Shown: piece after piece, positions 1-9,833 of the stretch
Numbering within the stretch: the stretch's first letter is position 1
Layout: each line of letters opens with the position of its first letter
Assembly: GCA_050084515.1 (NCBI GenBank)
Contig: CM114272.1
Coordinates: forward strand, 49,042,001-49,106,000
DNA from: Blasia pusilla
Lineage: Eukaryota > Marchantiophyta > Marchantiopsida > Blasiales
DNA length: 64,000 nt
Direction: 5' to 3'
Notes under the pieces: generated by a model
What the model was told of the DNA's origin: nothing
What the model saw: the letters and a program-made list of their open reading frames with translations, nothing else
Databases searched by the model: none
Made by a program: the position numbers and the translations under genes

Positions 1-17
1 CTTCATCAGAAGTCCAT

Positions 18-533
18 TGTCACGTCCTTTAGGATAGATCGATGAGATCTAGTAGAGTGTCTTCAAGAGTAGTGGAGGACAGGCCTAGGAGGTCGAGGAT
101 GACCTGTTGAGGCCCCGGGAAACTTGAGAGAGCAAGTTCCCCCTTCGTTTTAGCTCATTTGGAGCCAAATTGAGGAACTTACTATTTTAGATAAGTACCA
201 TTTTGAGTATATGATTGAGTTTCTATTTTTGGTAAGTGGCCCTTGACCTCCTACATCAGGTCAAGAGCCAAGGAGGTGACTTGGGAGAATAGGTTATCAT
301 GGAGAGAGGTTGGGAGAGAGAAGGGGTATATATCCCAAGGAGAGAGAGCTTGAGAGCTCATTCTCTCTTTGTTGAACCTCTTGGCATGAGGCGGCGGAGC
401 TATGGTCCCTTGTCTTGTGAGTGTAACCCAAGCCTCTCATTAGGAGAGTGGGTTTGGTTTGACATGAGAGAGAGTGCACACCTTTGAGAGCTATGGTGTG
501 AGATTGTGTAGAGAGAGATTAGATCTTACTTTA
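18..533 (+). repeat. Left terminal segment A1 of element I
   Basis: This segment starts with TGTCACG directly after the target duplication and ends just before the self-primer site at 534. It is repeated at 9171-9686. It holds the promoter and presumably the U3, R and U5 functions. It is not followed by segment B, unlike the A2 copy at the right end. A normal 5' LTR should equal the 3' LTR, so this asymmetry is real and is discussed in the findings. Confidence 0.88.
327..371 (+). promoter_or_regulatory. TATA box and predicted transcript start, element I
   Basis: A TATATAT box lies at 327-333. Thirty bases downstream, at 357-371, begins a 15-nt stretch that is the exact reverse complement of the putative primer-binding site at 534-548. 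The TATA-to-start distance fits RNA polymerase II, so the transcript would begin with the primer sequence. The same arrangement recurs in A2, with the primer copy near 9510-9524. Confidence 0.7.
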
Positions 534-548
534 CAAAGAGAGAATGAG
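534..548 (+). other. Self-complementary primer-binding site
   Basis: The site lies immediately after A1. It is complementary over 15 nt to 357-371, the predicted 5' end of the transcript. No match to the usual initiator-tRNA site is present. Tf1/sushi-type retrotransposons are known to prime reverse transcription by folding their own RNA 5' end onto the primer site, and this arrangement has that form. The pairing is seen directly; the self-priming role is inferred. Confidence 0.72.
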
Positions 549-2059
549 AGCTACAATGCGGGAACTTGCTAGAGTTTCGCTATGTTTCCAGGTTAGGGAC
601 CGTGTTCCCTGCTTCATGACTCATGGGAGTGCTCACGGGAGCAAGAGTCATTCAGTTTGTTATTTTCCTTTACCATTTTTTCGTACGAGAAAGTGGCGCG
701 CGGAAGCGCTACCCAAATGTTGGTAGAATTTGAGTGTGTGGGCAGATTATCCACGCCGGTGCTCTTGGGAGCACCATGCAGCTTTCTAATTTGTCTTTTC
801 ACAAGTTTTACATTTTCTTTGGGAGAAATCAGCGCGGAAGATCTGCCGAATGTTGGGTAGAAGAAAGAGACATTGGGCTTTACAAAAATCCCCGTCAATT
901 TTTACTGGAATGTTTGATTCCAAATATTTTTTAATGCTGGCGTAGATCGTGAAGCTATGCATGTTGTGCAACAAACAATGCGTAATTTGGAGTTTCAAGC
1001 AAAAAATTATGGTCAATCTTGCAAAATTGCCATTGCTAGGCGATTTTTAGGGTTAAATTGTGCAAACCCTAAACCAGCCGCCACACCGACAGCGGCCGTA
1101 GCCGTCATAGTCACCGTCAACAATCAATGGTCAACCATCACCATAGACGGTCAACCGTCACCATCACCGTTCGGCCGTCACCATCAACGGTGAACCGTCA
1201 CCGTCAATGGTCCAGTGTACGTTGTCTACCCTTGGTTGCCATTGCTGCCGTTACGGAGTGGAGGGTCTTCCACAACGTTCGTTGATTCTCAAACTTGCGT
1301 CGCCATCACGTACTTTGTTTTGGCCACCACCGTCATCAACCTGTGATGGCATATGACCTCTTGTTATAGTGTTTGAGTTTTGATTTCATGCTCCTATGTT
1401 GTGCTTGGTAGCCGCTCAACGACGACCGGGTACGGTGCCCGTAGCCGCAACGCGCAGCCGATTGTTGTGCCGGTGCCGGCAACGTCGCACCATTCCATTG
1501 GAACCGCACCATCTATTGAGGAGTTTTGAGCAACGTCAATACGGGAGGAGTATGACTTGCTGATTGGAGGAGTTGCCTCCACGACCGAGTTGGGGTCGAG
1601 ATTTGCAGTTGCTGAGGAGCGACATTGACATGTGTTCAGGTTACCCATTCTTGTCCTTTACCTTGCACGTGTGAGGGATTCTGGGATTTGGGTAGTTTAT
1701 TTGGGGATATTGGGTGTGTGGATGCTGAGAGCATCATTTATGTATGTGGTTTAGGGGACATAGACTTGTGTGGGATGTCCGGAGTTGAGGGTAGGTTATC
1801 GATGAAATGATAGCCTGGTCGATTTGCCCCACCACGTCGCTTATTTCCGCATGTTACATGTCTCGGGGAGGGAGAGTGTAGATCGAGTGCCGCATGTTTG
1901 GGATGAGTGATTGAGGGATTTCTCACGAGGGTCATCACGGCGTCCGTTCGGGACTTTGAGAGGCGAGGTGGTGAACCCGAGAGTAGCTCTAGAGGTTTTA
2001 CGCGGAGTGGCGTGAGGTTATGAGGGTCTTCACTTCAGGGACCACCTTGACCTCCTTCT
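549..2059 (+). other. Untranslated leader of element I
   Basis: There is about 1.5 kb between the primer site and gag with no convincing coding potential. The stretch 1075-1210 is a low-complexity run built on ACCGTCA and CCGTCAAC words. Weak internal repeats occur near 690-860, where a GCGCGGAAG motif appears twice. The short open frames here show no recognisable domain. Confidence 0.6.
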
Positions 2060-2884
2060 ATGTCATCGTCAGACGAGGGGGAGGGTGCAGAGGAGTTTGT
2101 GAGCACATCGCCACACATTGTGAGTGGTCCTACCAATTGGGAGTACGAGATGGACGACCGAGGTAGAGGACCGCATAGGTTTTCAGGTGCAGTAGGTATG
2201 ATTGAGTTGCACGATTTCACAGCAGAGTTTAGGAGTTGGTGAGACTCCCACCGGGCCAAGAACTCTAGAGAGTTCAACCCGTTTACAGCATGGAACGGTA
2301 TGTTCCAACATTTAGAGGGGGTACCCATGGACGATTACCATAAGTTCTCCCACAGATATGCCTAGGAGATTGAGGCATAGCGACTCTACTACGACCCCCA
2401 CTATGTGTCATGGGCGGAGCCGTTCCCAGATGAGGAGGAGGAGTCTGGAGAGGCTACTTCCTCTTCCACTAGTGATGTTTTAGGAGGGGTCACTCGCACT
2501 AGAGCAGTTGCACCGTCTAGTCGGGTTCGTCCCAGGTTCAACCCCGAAGTTGAGTTCTTTGCTGAGTTGAGGGCGAGCTATCAAGGGGTACGGATGGAAA
2601 AGTTGCGGAGCATCCACAACTTCCAGAGGCGCCCGGGTGAGAGTTTACGTGAGGCTTACACTCGCTTGCGCCGGTTGATCAACGTGACTCATGGGGTGAT
2701 AGAGGCTCATGCTATCCAGTCATGGTACGCGATGCTGGACCACACCCTGCGACCATGGGTGCAGGAGGGGGTGCTTCTTATGAACACCTCCCCTACGTTG
2801 AGAGATGTTTTTAGGACCGCCAAGAACATTGAGCGCAACATGGCGGAGGAGAGTGTAGCTACCATGGGTTCTGGTCGAGAGTAG
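2060..2884 (+). pseudogene. Gag (capsid) of element I, broken
   Basis: The ATG at 2060 opens an acidic N-terminus. A stop follows at about 2240 and two TAGs near 2363-2380, and the frame is open again at 2405-2884. The C-terminal half carries the signature of plant retrotransposon Gag: an RPGESLREAYTRLRRLI-like helix, then THGVIEAHAIQSWYAMLD and a conserved LRDVFRTAKNIE tail. The element III Gag aligns closely and has tryptophan where this copy has one of its TAGs. Gag would form the virus-like particle. This copy is non-functional as read. Confidence 0.8.
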
Positions 2885-3600
2885 TCGCGATTTGTTGCAC
2901 CACTTGTGCAGCAACGTGGACTCCGAGATAGGTGAACTATGACACCACGAGCTCAGGGAGGATACCGGGAGCCCGTTGCACAGAGACCTGCGCCTTCATA
3001 TGCGGCTCAACATCAGCCGCATACTATTACTTGTTGGTCATGTGGTGGAGCCCATCATTAGCGCCATTGCACTCGTCAGGGTCATGGACGTGCGCCTCAA
3101 CCTGGAGGAGGAGATGGTCCTTCACCAGGAGGTTATCAGTGGTATGGTCATACACACGCTAGGTGTTTCAGTTTACATCCTGAGTTACGTCTGGACCGAG
3201 AGCCAGAGAGGGCACCAGGGCGAGTAGTCGGTCCGGGTGAGCCTAGAGATCGTGCACCAAGTGGTCCTGTTGGGGGACGAGGAGCTGGAGTTGCCCGATA
3301 GGGTGGTGGAGCTGCCCGTGGAGGAGGTAGAGTACTAACACCTAGACGCGCCCAGGGAGACGCCAGACGTGAGGCTGGGATGGCTGCTCAGATACAAGAG
3401 CTACAGGAGTAGATCGCCGCTATAGCATTCAGGTTACCCAATGCCGGATCCGTGGCATCGACATCATATGGAGTAGCTAGAGATCTGGAGGATCCTGGTT
3501 GGATATGCGGGGTTGCCCAAATGGAGGCCGCCGCAGTTGTGATGCGTGGAGCAGCCGTAGAGTTGGATCCACAGTGAGGGGAAGCCAGAAAATAGACTAG
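2885..3600 (+). pseudogene. Gag C-terminus with CCHC zinc knuckles, decayed
   Basis: From about 3032 the frame reads CWSCGGAHH, then a TAG, then RHC. This matches the first zinc knuckle of element III. A second knuckle, ending in RCFSLHPEL, can be aligned near 3140-3190 but has lost cysteines. A glycine/arginine-rich linker follows and contains stops. Knuckles of this kind bind the packaged RNA. The order and spacing agree with element III at 55155-55380. Confidence 0.6.
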
Positions 3601-3674
3601 GCTTCCTCAGTCTTTCACGTTGTCCGAAGCGATGAGGACCCCATTGATGGGTCCTCATCAAAGTTCCTTTAGAG

Positions 3675-4829
3675 TTGGTGATGTTGTTGGTGTGGAGGCA
3701 CGGAGGGCGATGGGAGAAGCGAGTGCGAAGACACCTATTGTTGATGTTGAGGAGAGGCATGTGTCGAGCACATTGTTGGGGGCAGCCACCGTTGTGTACC
3801 GCACTACTTTTTGCTTCCGATGTTATCACGTTGGGGGGTACGCCCGCCGAGGCTTTTCGGCTGGCCGCTTTGCTATGTGAGCGGGGAGTTGGAGTTCCTG
3901 CATCACGTTTAGAGGTGATTGCACAGGTGTTGATGAACCTGCCCTTGGAGCGGATGCTCGGACCATCCACGTCAGATTCATGGCAGGCTGCGGCTGCTAG
4001 GATGGCGGAGATGCCCGCTAGACCCGCGATAGAGCGTGCTATGGCTTCTCCTGGTGTTGTGTTGCTGGATAACCAAGGAGAGGTCTTCCAGTTGGTGAGT
4101 CCTAGAGGTAGAGCTTTTAGTCCGCAGCGCATCTTGTTGGATTCAGGAGCGCAACCCTTGATGTTGGGGAAAGCGTCATTTAGAGGAGGCTTGACAAGAG
4201 CCGATATGGAGCGTTGTCCATTCCGGATACAGACATCCTTGGGTGGAGCAAGTACCACACATTATATCACCCGACAAGAGGTCGTGGTGAGAATTCGCCC
4301 GGGACATCCTACAGATGAGTCCGTGGTGCGAGCCAAGACGATAGTCACTGATGAAGAGTCCTAGGACGTCTTGGTTGGTGGAGCAGTGTTATACCCGCTG
4401 GGGTTTGCCTTGGATTATTGGGAGGAGTCAGCGTCCTACAAATCGGATGGCAGTCAGGTGATGGGCGCCTTAGTTCATTACCCGTTCAATTCACAGGTGC
4501 AATGATCGAGCAACGGCCAGGAGAGATGGCGACCTTAGCAGCATTTAGCAGTGCCATCACTCGGCCTAGTGATTTGATTGAGGGACATGTCCATGCAGAG
4601 GATACTCCCATTCCTGAAATTTCTATGGAGAGGAGTGTTATGGTAGCTGCATCATTCCGTGGAGGAGAGGTGCCGCTGTGGGGCTCGACTGAGAAGCTTT
4701 GGAGCGATGAGAACATGCGCACCTGCGGCGTGGAGGCGTTTGCACCGGAGCGGGATGGGTATGAGGAACCCGAGGTAGCAGGGAGTGCTACGATGACACC
4801 CTTGGATACCACACCCATTGTATATTCGA
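3675..4829 (+). pseudogene. Aspartic protease region of element I
   Basis: The retropepsin active-site motif LLDSGAQPLML is present, with DSGA at 4140-4151. About 70 residues later comes DVLVGGAVLYPLGF, the counterpart of the second conserved protease strand, separated from the first part by a TAG at 4360. A long linker to the methyltransferase follows and is open from 4418 to 4829. The protease would mature the Gag-Pol polyprotein. Element III has the same DSGAQPLML motif at 56219. One or more frame changes are needed, so the copy is dead. Confidence 0.72.
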
Positions 4830-5998
4830 GTGTTAGATCTCTTTGGAGGGATTAGCACCGGGTTAGCTGGTGTTTTGCAGGCATGAGTGCGAGTACAGCA
4901 GTACCTGTATGTGGAGAGTGATGACGTTACGAGGCGCGTCTCACTACGACATGTGGCGCAGTTACGCCTCCGTTTTCCCAACTTATTGTCTGCGTCCGCA
5001 GTATAGGGGTACCAAAGTTCCCTACCGAGGGATATTTCCTTGTTGGGGGCGCAGGACTTAGAGCGGGTAGGGACCATTGATTTGGTTATTGCCGATTGGC
5101 CATGTCAAGGCCAATCGAGTGCTGGACGAGGTAGCGGGTTGGCTGACACTCGGTCCAGATTGTTTTGGGAGATGTTGAGGGTCTTACGGCAGTTGCAAGA
5201 GCACCTGTTTTGTTCTCCATGCTACATTCTGGAGAATGTGCCGATCTTAGGAGACTCCATGTCACGGGTGGTGACGAGTGCTCATCAAGTGCGTGCCTGG
5301 ATCGGCCCAACTGTGTTCTTGGATGCAGCAAGTGTAGGTTCTAGAGCCCATCGCCCGCGTCTATGGTGGACCAACTTGGTGCCCCATACGGTGTTATGGA
5401 GGGCGTATGCGAGAGTGGAGCGCCCCTCCCATTTGTTAGTGGATTCCATTATGGATCCGGTCGCCGATCATAGGATCATAAAGTGAGGCACGATGATCGA
5501 CCACCGCTGTGTGATCAACAGTAGGTAGGCAGGCGGCCGCGGGGCGCCACGTTTATGAGTTTTCCCGCTTCCTATGCATACAAGGAGGTCGGTCCAGGCT
5601 TGGTTTGGGATGACCAAGTTCAGCGGTTGGTGGAGCCCAACGCCGACGAGAGAGAGCGAGCGATGGGATTTTCCACAGGAGTGACGGCACTACCGTCAGT
5701 GTCAGAGGCATCACGACGCCATGTCTTGGGTCGTAATGAACCTGAATTGTTTGACATGGAGCTTGGGAGTGGCCGAGCGTCGTATGAGATCGCGACAGAT
5801 CACGGTTGCGTTGAGCAGGAGCCCCATGCCTACCGAGACGGTGGAGGCAGTGGCTGGGGGCGAGACCCGAGGAGATCTACGCACCAGGAGAGATCGGGAG
5901 AGACACCCTTGGACTTCTTGGGATGTTTTGCAAGTACTCTAGGAGATGATAGCCACAACATCGAGCATGGTTTTGGGCACTGCACGTGGAGGAGATGA
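4830..5998 (+). pseudogene. DNMT3-like cytosine-5 DNA methyltransferase module
   Basis: The motifs appear in canonical order. Motif I (SAM binding) is VLDLFGGISTGL at 4830-4865. An acidic YVESDD segment follows. Motif IV is PCQGQS, with the catalytic cysteine codon at 5104-5106. The GRGSGL and RSRLFWEMLRVLR stretches resemble the DNMT3 region after PCN/PCQ. Motif VI is ENVP at 5232-5243. Motif VIII is SRAHRPRLWWTN near 5340-5375. A C-terminal ERERAMGF and SRRHVLG stretch at 5640-5735 resembles motifs IX/X. The order I-IV-VI-VIII excludes a DRM-type rearranged enzyme. Stops at about 4882 and 5006 and a frameshift near 5485-5555 break it. It lies between protease and RT in the same orientation, and the same module recurs in elements II and III. 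The role, methylating element or target DNA, is inferred. Confidence 0.85.
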
Positions 5999-6104
5999 GA
6001 GTTTGCAGTTGGCTGCAAGAGAGTGGCCGAGTGTTGTTGTTCGAGACGGGGTTGCACCATAGCAACCACGGATACCCGCGTCGGAGAGTCCTACCGTAGT
6101 CACG

Positions 6105-7517
6105 ATGGAGACTTGGGAGCCAGATATGGGCCCTAAGTTGACAAGAGGAGAGCGGCGCCGAATACATCAATTCCTCAGGAGTTATAGGAGTTGCTTTGCG
6201 TTTAGCATGGAGGATTTGGGTGTATTTGAAGGGGGACCGGGGATCCGCATTGAGTTGTCGAGTGATACGCCAATCTTGTGTGCAAAGTGATATGGAGAGG
6301 GCTCGATTGTAGTAGGAGCCAGGACTTGGTCGAGTGGAGACTAGTGGAGATGTCGCATGGGGAGTATGCATCTGCCACTGTCATGCCCGCCAAGAAGGAT
6401 GTGCATGGCAAGTGGACGGATAGGTGGATGTGTGGGGATCACCAAACCTATCAATCGGCAAACGAAGTGTGATAGGTATGCCATGCCCACCCCTGAGGAG
6501 ATCTTTGATGCGATTGGTCACGGAAAGGTCTTCAGTTCATCGAATTTACGAGTCGGATACCATCAGCTGCCTATCAGATTGGATTACAGGCACAAGACAG
6601 CATTTTGGGGCATCAATCCTCACGGGAAGGATTGTTTGTACTAGTGATGGTTCTTACCATTTGGGTTAAAGAATGCCCCGGCTGAGTTTCAGAGGGTCAT
6701 GGATACGATCTTGGCTGGTCTGGATTTTTCTAGGTGTTATATTGATGACATCGTAGTCTTTAGCGCCACGGTTGAGGAGCATGAGCAACATCTAGAGGAG
6801 GTGTTTCGAAGATAGCAATTACATGGGCTAAAGCTACATCCAGGCAAGTGCAAGTTCTTCTACGACTAGATTGAGTACTTGGGTCATACGACATACCCAA
6901 GGGGCCTTGGTGTTCAGCAGACAAAGGTAGAGGCTATCTCATGCATTCCACGCCCTACAGATGTGAGCCGTGTTCGCGGATTCATGGGATTGGCGAACTT
7001 CTATAGGCGATACGTCAAGGGATTCAGTTCGATTGCGAAGTTGCTGATCTTGCTGACCAAGGTGGATCACGAGTGGCACTGGGGGGATGAGCAGGAGTGA
7101 GCATTCCAGTTGCTTAAGGACTGATTGACGTCCGCGCCCATCTTGAGGAGACTGATCAGGGGGCGTCCTTTCCAATTGCACACAGATTGGAGCATGTTGG
7201 GGCTTGGAGCGGTGCTCACCCGGCATGATGATGAGGGTAGAGAGTTCGTGGTGGTTTACGCTAGCCGCTCGAACAACGTTGCAGAGGCGAAGTACAACTC
7301 GTATGAGGGTGAGTGCTTGGCTGCGGTGTGGGCTATCGCACATTTCAGGTGTTACTTATTCGATAACCCCTTTACCATCATCATTGATCATCAACCACTG
7401 AAGTGGTTGATGGAGTCCGACAAGCTTACAGGGAAGCTTGCGAGATGGGCTTTGTTGTTGCAGGAGTATGATTTTCACGTGGTACGTAGATATGGGACGC
7501 TCAACCAGGATACGTAG
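6105..7517 (+). pseudogene. Reverse transcriptase and RNase H, element I
   Basis: The RT begins with the TWEPDMGPKLTRGERRR linker and continues through GEYASATVM, DRYAMPTPEEIFD and the FGLKNAPAEFQRVMD block. The catalytic YIDD is at 6738-6749. The thumb follows at 6880-7100 (FMGLANFYRRYVKGFS). RNase H is open from 7125 to 7517 and contains FQLHTDWSMLGLGAVL, ASRSNNVAEAKYNSYEGECLA and the tether motif HQPLKWLMESDKLTGK. At least four frame breaks or stops occur before 7125. Order and motifs are those of Ty3/gypsy elements. Confidence 0.88.
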
Positions 7518-7519
7518 AC

Positions 7520-8854
7520 AGTTCCGTTGGGAGGGGACACATGTTTTGAGGGTTTGGGAGGATGGCAGAGTACGCGTAGTGCCACATCGTTTGCAGAGAG
7601 CACGACTTGTGTAGCATGCCCACGAGGAGTTGGGTCACTTTGGGGTGAAGTGGACGTACAACTTGCTCTAGATTCAGTATTGGTGGCGAGTCATGCAGAC
7701 TGACGTTCAGCAGTTTGTTGCCAGGTGCATGGTGTGTGATCGCGTCCGAGCATCGTTCAATGCTCCGACTCCATAGTTGCATCCATTACCGATCATGGGC
7801 TTAGGGTATAGATGGAGTTTAGATTTTGCAGGACCTTTGTCTTTGACGGAGCGTCACAATTGTTATGTGTTGGTGATGATCGAGCACTTCTCGAAGTGGA
7901 TCAAGTTGGTTGCATTGCCTGACAAAGCGAGTGAGGGAGTAGCTTATGCCTTCCTTGACATAGTGTTGAGTCATTATGGCGCACCAGCTGAGGTGTTGAC
8001 AAACCAGGGTACCGAGTTTCGCGGTGAGTTCCAGGCCTTGTGTGATCAGGCGCTCATCGACCATCGTACGACTTTGCGAGATCATCGCGAGGCAGATGGA
8101 TTAGCGGAGAGAGTTGTGCAGACGGTGAAAAGGGGTTTACGCAAGTATGGCTTGCAAAGAGGTCACCTAGGAGATTGGGACCTCCAGTTGCCCTGGTTGG
8201 CGATGGATGATTCAGCAGGCAGGCATCCTTAGCGTCTTTTTCACCGTACTTGCTACTTTATGGCCGAGAGCCTGATTTACCTGCGGCCATTCGTCGAGAT
8301 GTTGGTGAGGTGCTGGACCTTGATAACCTAGATGTATGGATGCGAGCATGTTCTCAGAGGGTTGAGTTGTTTCGGAGAGTGATGCCCATGGCGTTCAAGA
8401 ACTTGGCGATTGCGCAGCATCGAGATACGTTGAGATATGCGACTATTCGGGGTGGTGGTTATCGACCAACTGTCCGGAGGTTTCATCAAGGAGATTATGT
8501 CTACTTGCAGCAGACAGCACCGACGAGGTTGGATTTGACTGCAGGGCGCACTATCTTGAGAGTGCGTGATGTTTTGCCATCCGTGTTCTCTTGCTGGAGG
8601 GACGCGATGGTATGGTATGGAAGGACCATGTGCGTAATTGTGCACCATGTCACCTTCCTAACATTGATGGTACAGTGGATCCGAGATTAGCAATAGTTCT
8701 TGCAAGCTTGCGTTGTATGTTGTGTGGTTCTACCCGTGGTGCGGCCACGATGCTAGTTTGTGATGGTTGTTCGAGAGGTTAGCATATGGCATGGTTGACA
8801 CCATCTCTCACTAGGGTTCCTCGGGGACGATGGATGTGTCCCAGATGTAAATAG
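7520..8854 (+). pseudogene. Integrase with C-terminal PHD finger, element I
   Basis: The HHCC zinc domain is at about 7617-7740 (HEELGHFG to CMVCDRV). The DDE core is at 7777-8160, with the first Asp in SLDFAGPL, the second in VLTNQGTEF (the usual Asp is Asn here) and the Glu in EADGLAERVV. A GPY/F-like module follows (GDYVYLQQ, then LEGRDGMVWKDHVRNCAPCHLPN). The protein ends in a PHD finger at 8714-8848 with C-x2-C, C-x2-C, H and C-x2-C ligands. A TGG-to-TAG stop sits just before the PHD histidine, and a Cys of the ligand set is replaced. Natural stop at 8852. DDE integrase joins cDNA to target DNA. PHD fingers generally bind histone H3 tails, so target-site selection is inferred. Confidence 0.82.
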
Positions 8855-9029
8855 AGGAGATACTAGGTAGGTTTTGATCCTGACTTTTTCTCTGACATGG
8901 ATGACAGGAAGGCGACTAACGAAGAGGTGACATGAGCACCCGGCCTTCTTGCTCTTAGCGTTTGAGAGATGTATGTCATGGTAGGTAGGGATAGATGGCT
9001 ATCTGGAGTTAGAGGGACCTAACCATCAA

Positions 9030-9168
9030 CTAGAGGGGCGATTGGAGATATTTTGGTACTTCTTGTCTCGTTGTTTGGATGCCAGGGGTTAGCATGGGAT
9101 CGTGCGTATTTGTGTGTGTGTTCGCTGAAAGCGATGTATATTGTGTAGCGATGTGTATTCGCACGACA
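9030..9168 (+). repeat. Polypurine tract and segment B1 of element I
   Basis: A purine-rich AGAGGGGCG run at about 9032-9040 lies directly before B1 (9041-9168), which ends GCACGACA. Plus-strand synthesis starting at this tract would make B the first part of the LTR. Two bases (AC, 9169-9170) separate B1 from A2. B1 is repeated as B2 at 9687-9829. Confidence 0.75.
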
Positions 9169-9170
9169 AC

Positions 9171-9829
9171 TGTCACGTCCTTTAGGATAGATCGGTGAGA
9201 TCTAGTAGAGCGTCTTCAAGAGTAGTGGAGGACAGGACTAGGAGGTCGAGGATGACCTGCTGAGGCCCCGGGAAACCTGAGAGAGCAGGTTTCCCCTTCG
9301 TTTTAGCTCATTTGGAGCCAAATTGAGGAACTTACTATTTTTGATAAGTACCATTTTGAGTATATGATTGAGTTTCTATTTTTGGTAAGTGGCCCTTGAC
9401 CTCCTACATCAGGTCAAGAGCCAAGGAGGTGACTTGGGAGAATAGGTTACCATGGAGAGAGGTTGGGAGAGAGGAGGGGTATATATCCCAAGGAGAGAGA
9501 GCTTGAGAGCTCATTCTCTCTTTGTTGAACCTCTTGGCATGAGGCGGCGGAGCTATGGTCCCTTGCCTTGTGAGTGTAACCCAAGCCTCTCATTAGGAGA
9601 GAGGGTTTGGTTTAACATGAGAGAGAGTGCACACCTTTGAGAGCTATGGTGTGAGATTGTATAGAGAGAGATTAGATCTTACTTTAATTGGAGATATTTT
9701 GGTACTTCTTGTCTCGTTGTTTGGATGCCATGAGTTTGGATGCCATGAGTTAGCATGGGATCGTGCGTATTTGTGTGTGTGTTCGGTGACAGAGATGTAT
9801 GTTGTGTAGCGATGTGTATGCGCACGACA
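9171..9829 (+). repeat. Right terminal segments A2-B2 of element I
   Basis: A2 (9171-9686) repeats the left terminal segment. B2 (9687-9829) repeats B1 with a small internal duplication of GGATGCCATGAGTT. The A2-B2 junction is seamless. The target duplication CCAT follows at 9830. The same A-B join occurs on the minus strand at 63862/63863 in another copy. Confidence 0.88.
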
Positions 9830-9833
9830 CCAT

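Larger units (their letters stand above)
18..9829 (+). mobile_element. Ty3/gypsy element I with DNMT and PHD finger
   Basis: This is a 9.8-kb LTR retrotransposon bounded by TGTC at 18 and GACA at 9829, with a 4-bp target duplication CCAT at 14-17 and 9830-9833. The module order is segment A1, primer site, leader, Gag, CCHC, protease, cytosine methyltransferase, RT-RNase H, integrase, PHD finger, polypurine tract, then B1-A2-B2. All coding modules can be recognised, but stops and frameshifts break every one, so the copy is dead. A1 and A2 are very similar, with scattered substitutions. The right end is not a simple LTR, because the target duplication follows B2 and not A2. Elements II (19864) and III (52210) share the same plan with a different LTR sequence. 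Confidence 0.92.

Noticed and set aside
1075-1210. Coding minisatellite in the element I leader
   Set aside because: The low-complexity CCGTCA words do not keep a reading frame and are absent from element III.
4830-5998. DRM-type (rearranged) plant methyltransferase
   Set aside because: Motif I lies before PCQ and ENVP. In DRM enzymes motifs VI-X come before I-V, so the order here fits DNMT3-like enzymes instead.
18-9829. DIRS/PAT tyrosine-recombinase element, suggested by the split repeats
   Set aside because: The polyprotein has an HHCC-DDE integrase and the insertion has a 4-bp target duplication. No tyrosine recombinase was seen.
18-9829. Transposon terminal inverted repeats (TGTC/GACA only) implying a DNA transposon
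   Set aside because: The element encodes RT and integrase and has a primer site and polypurine tract.
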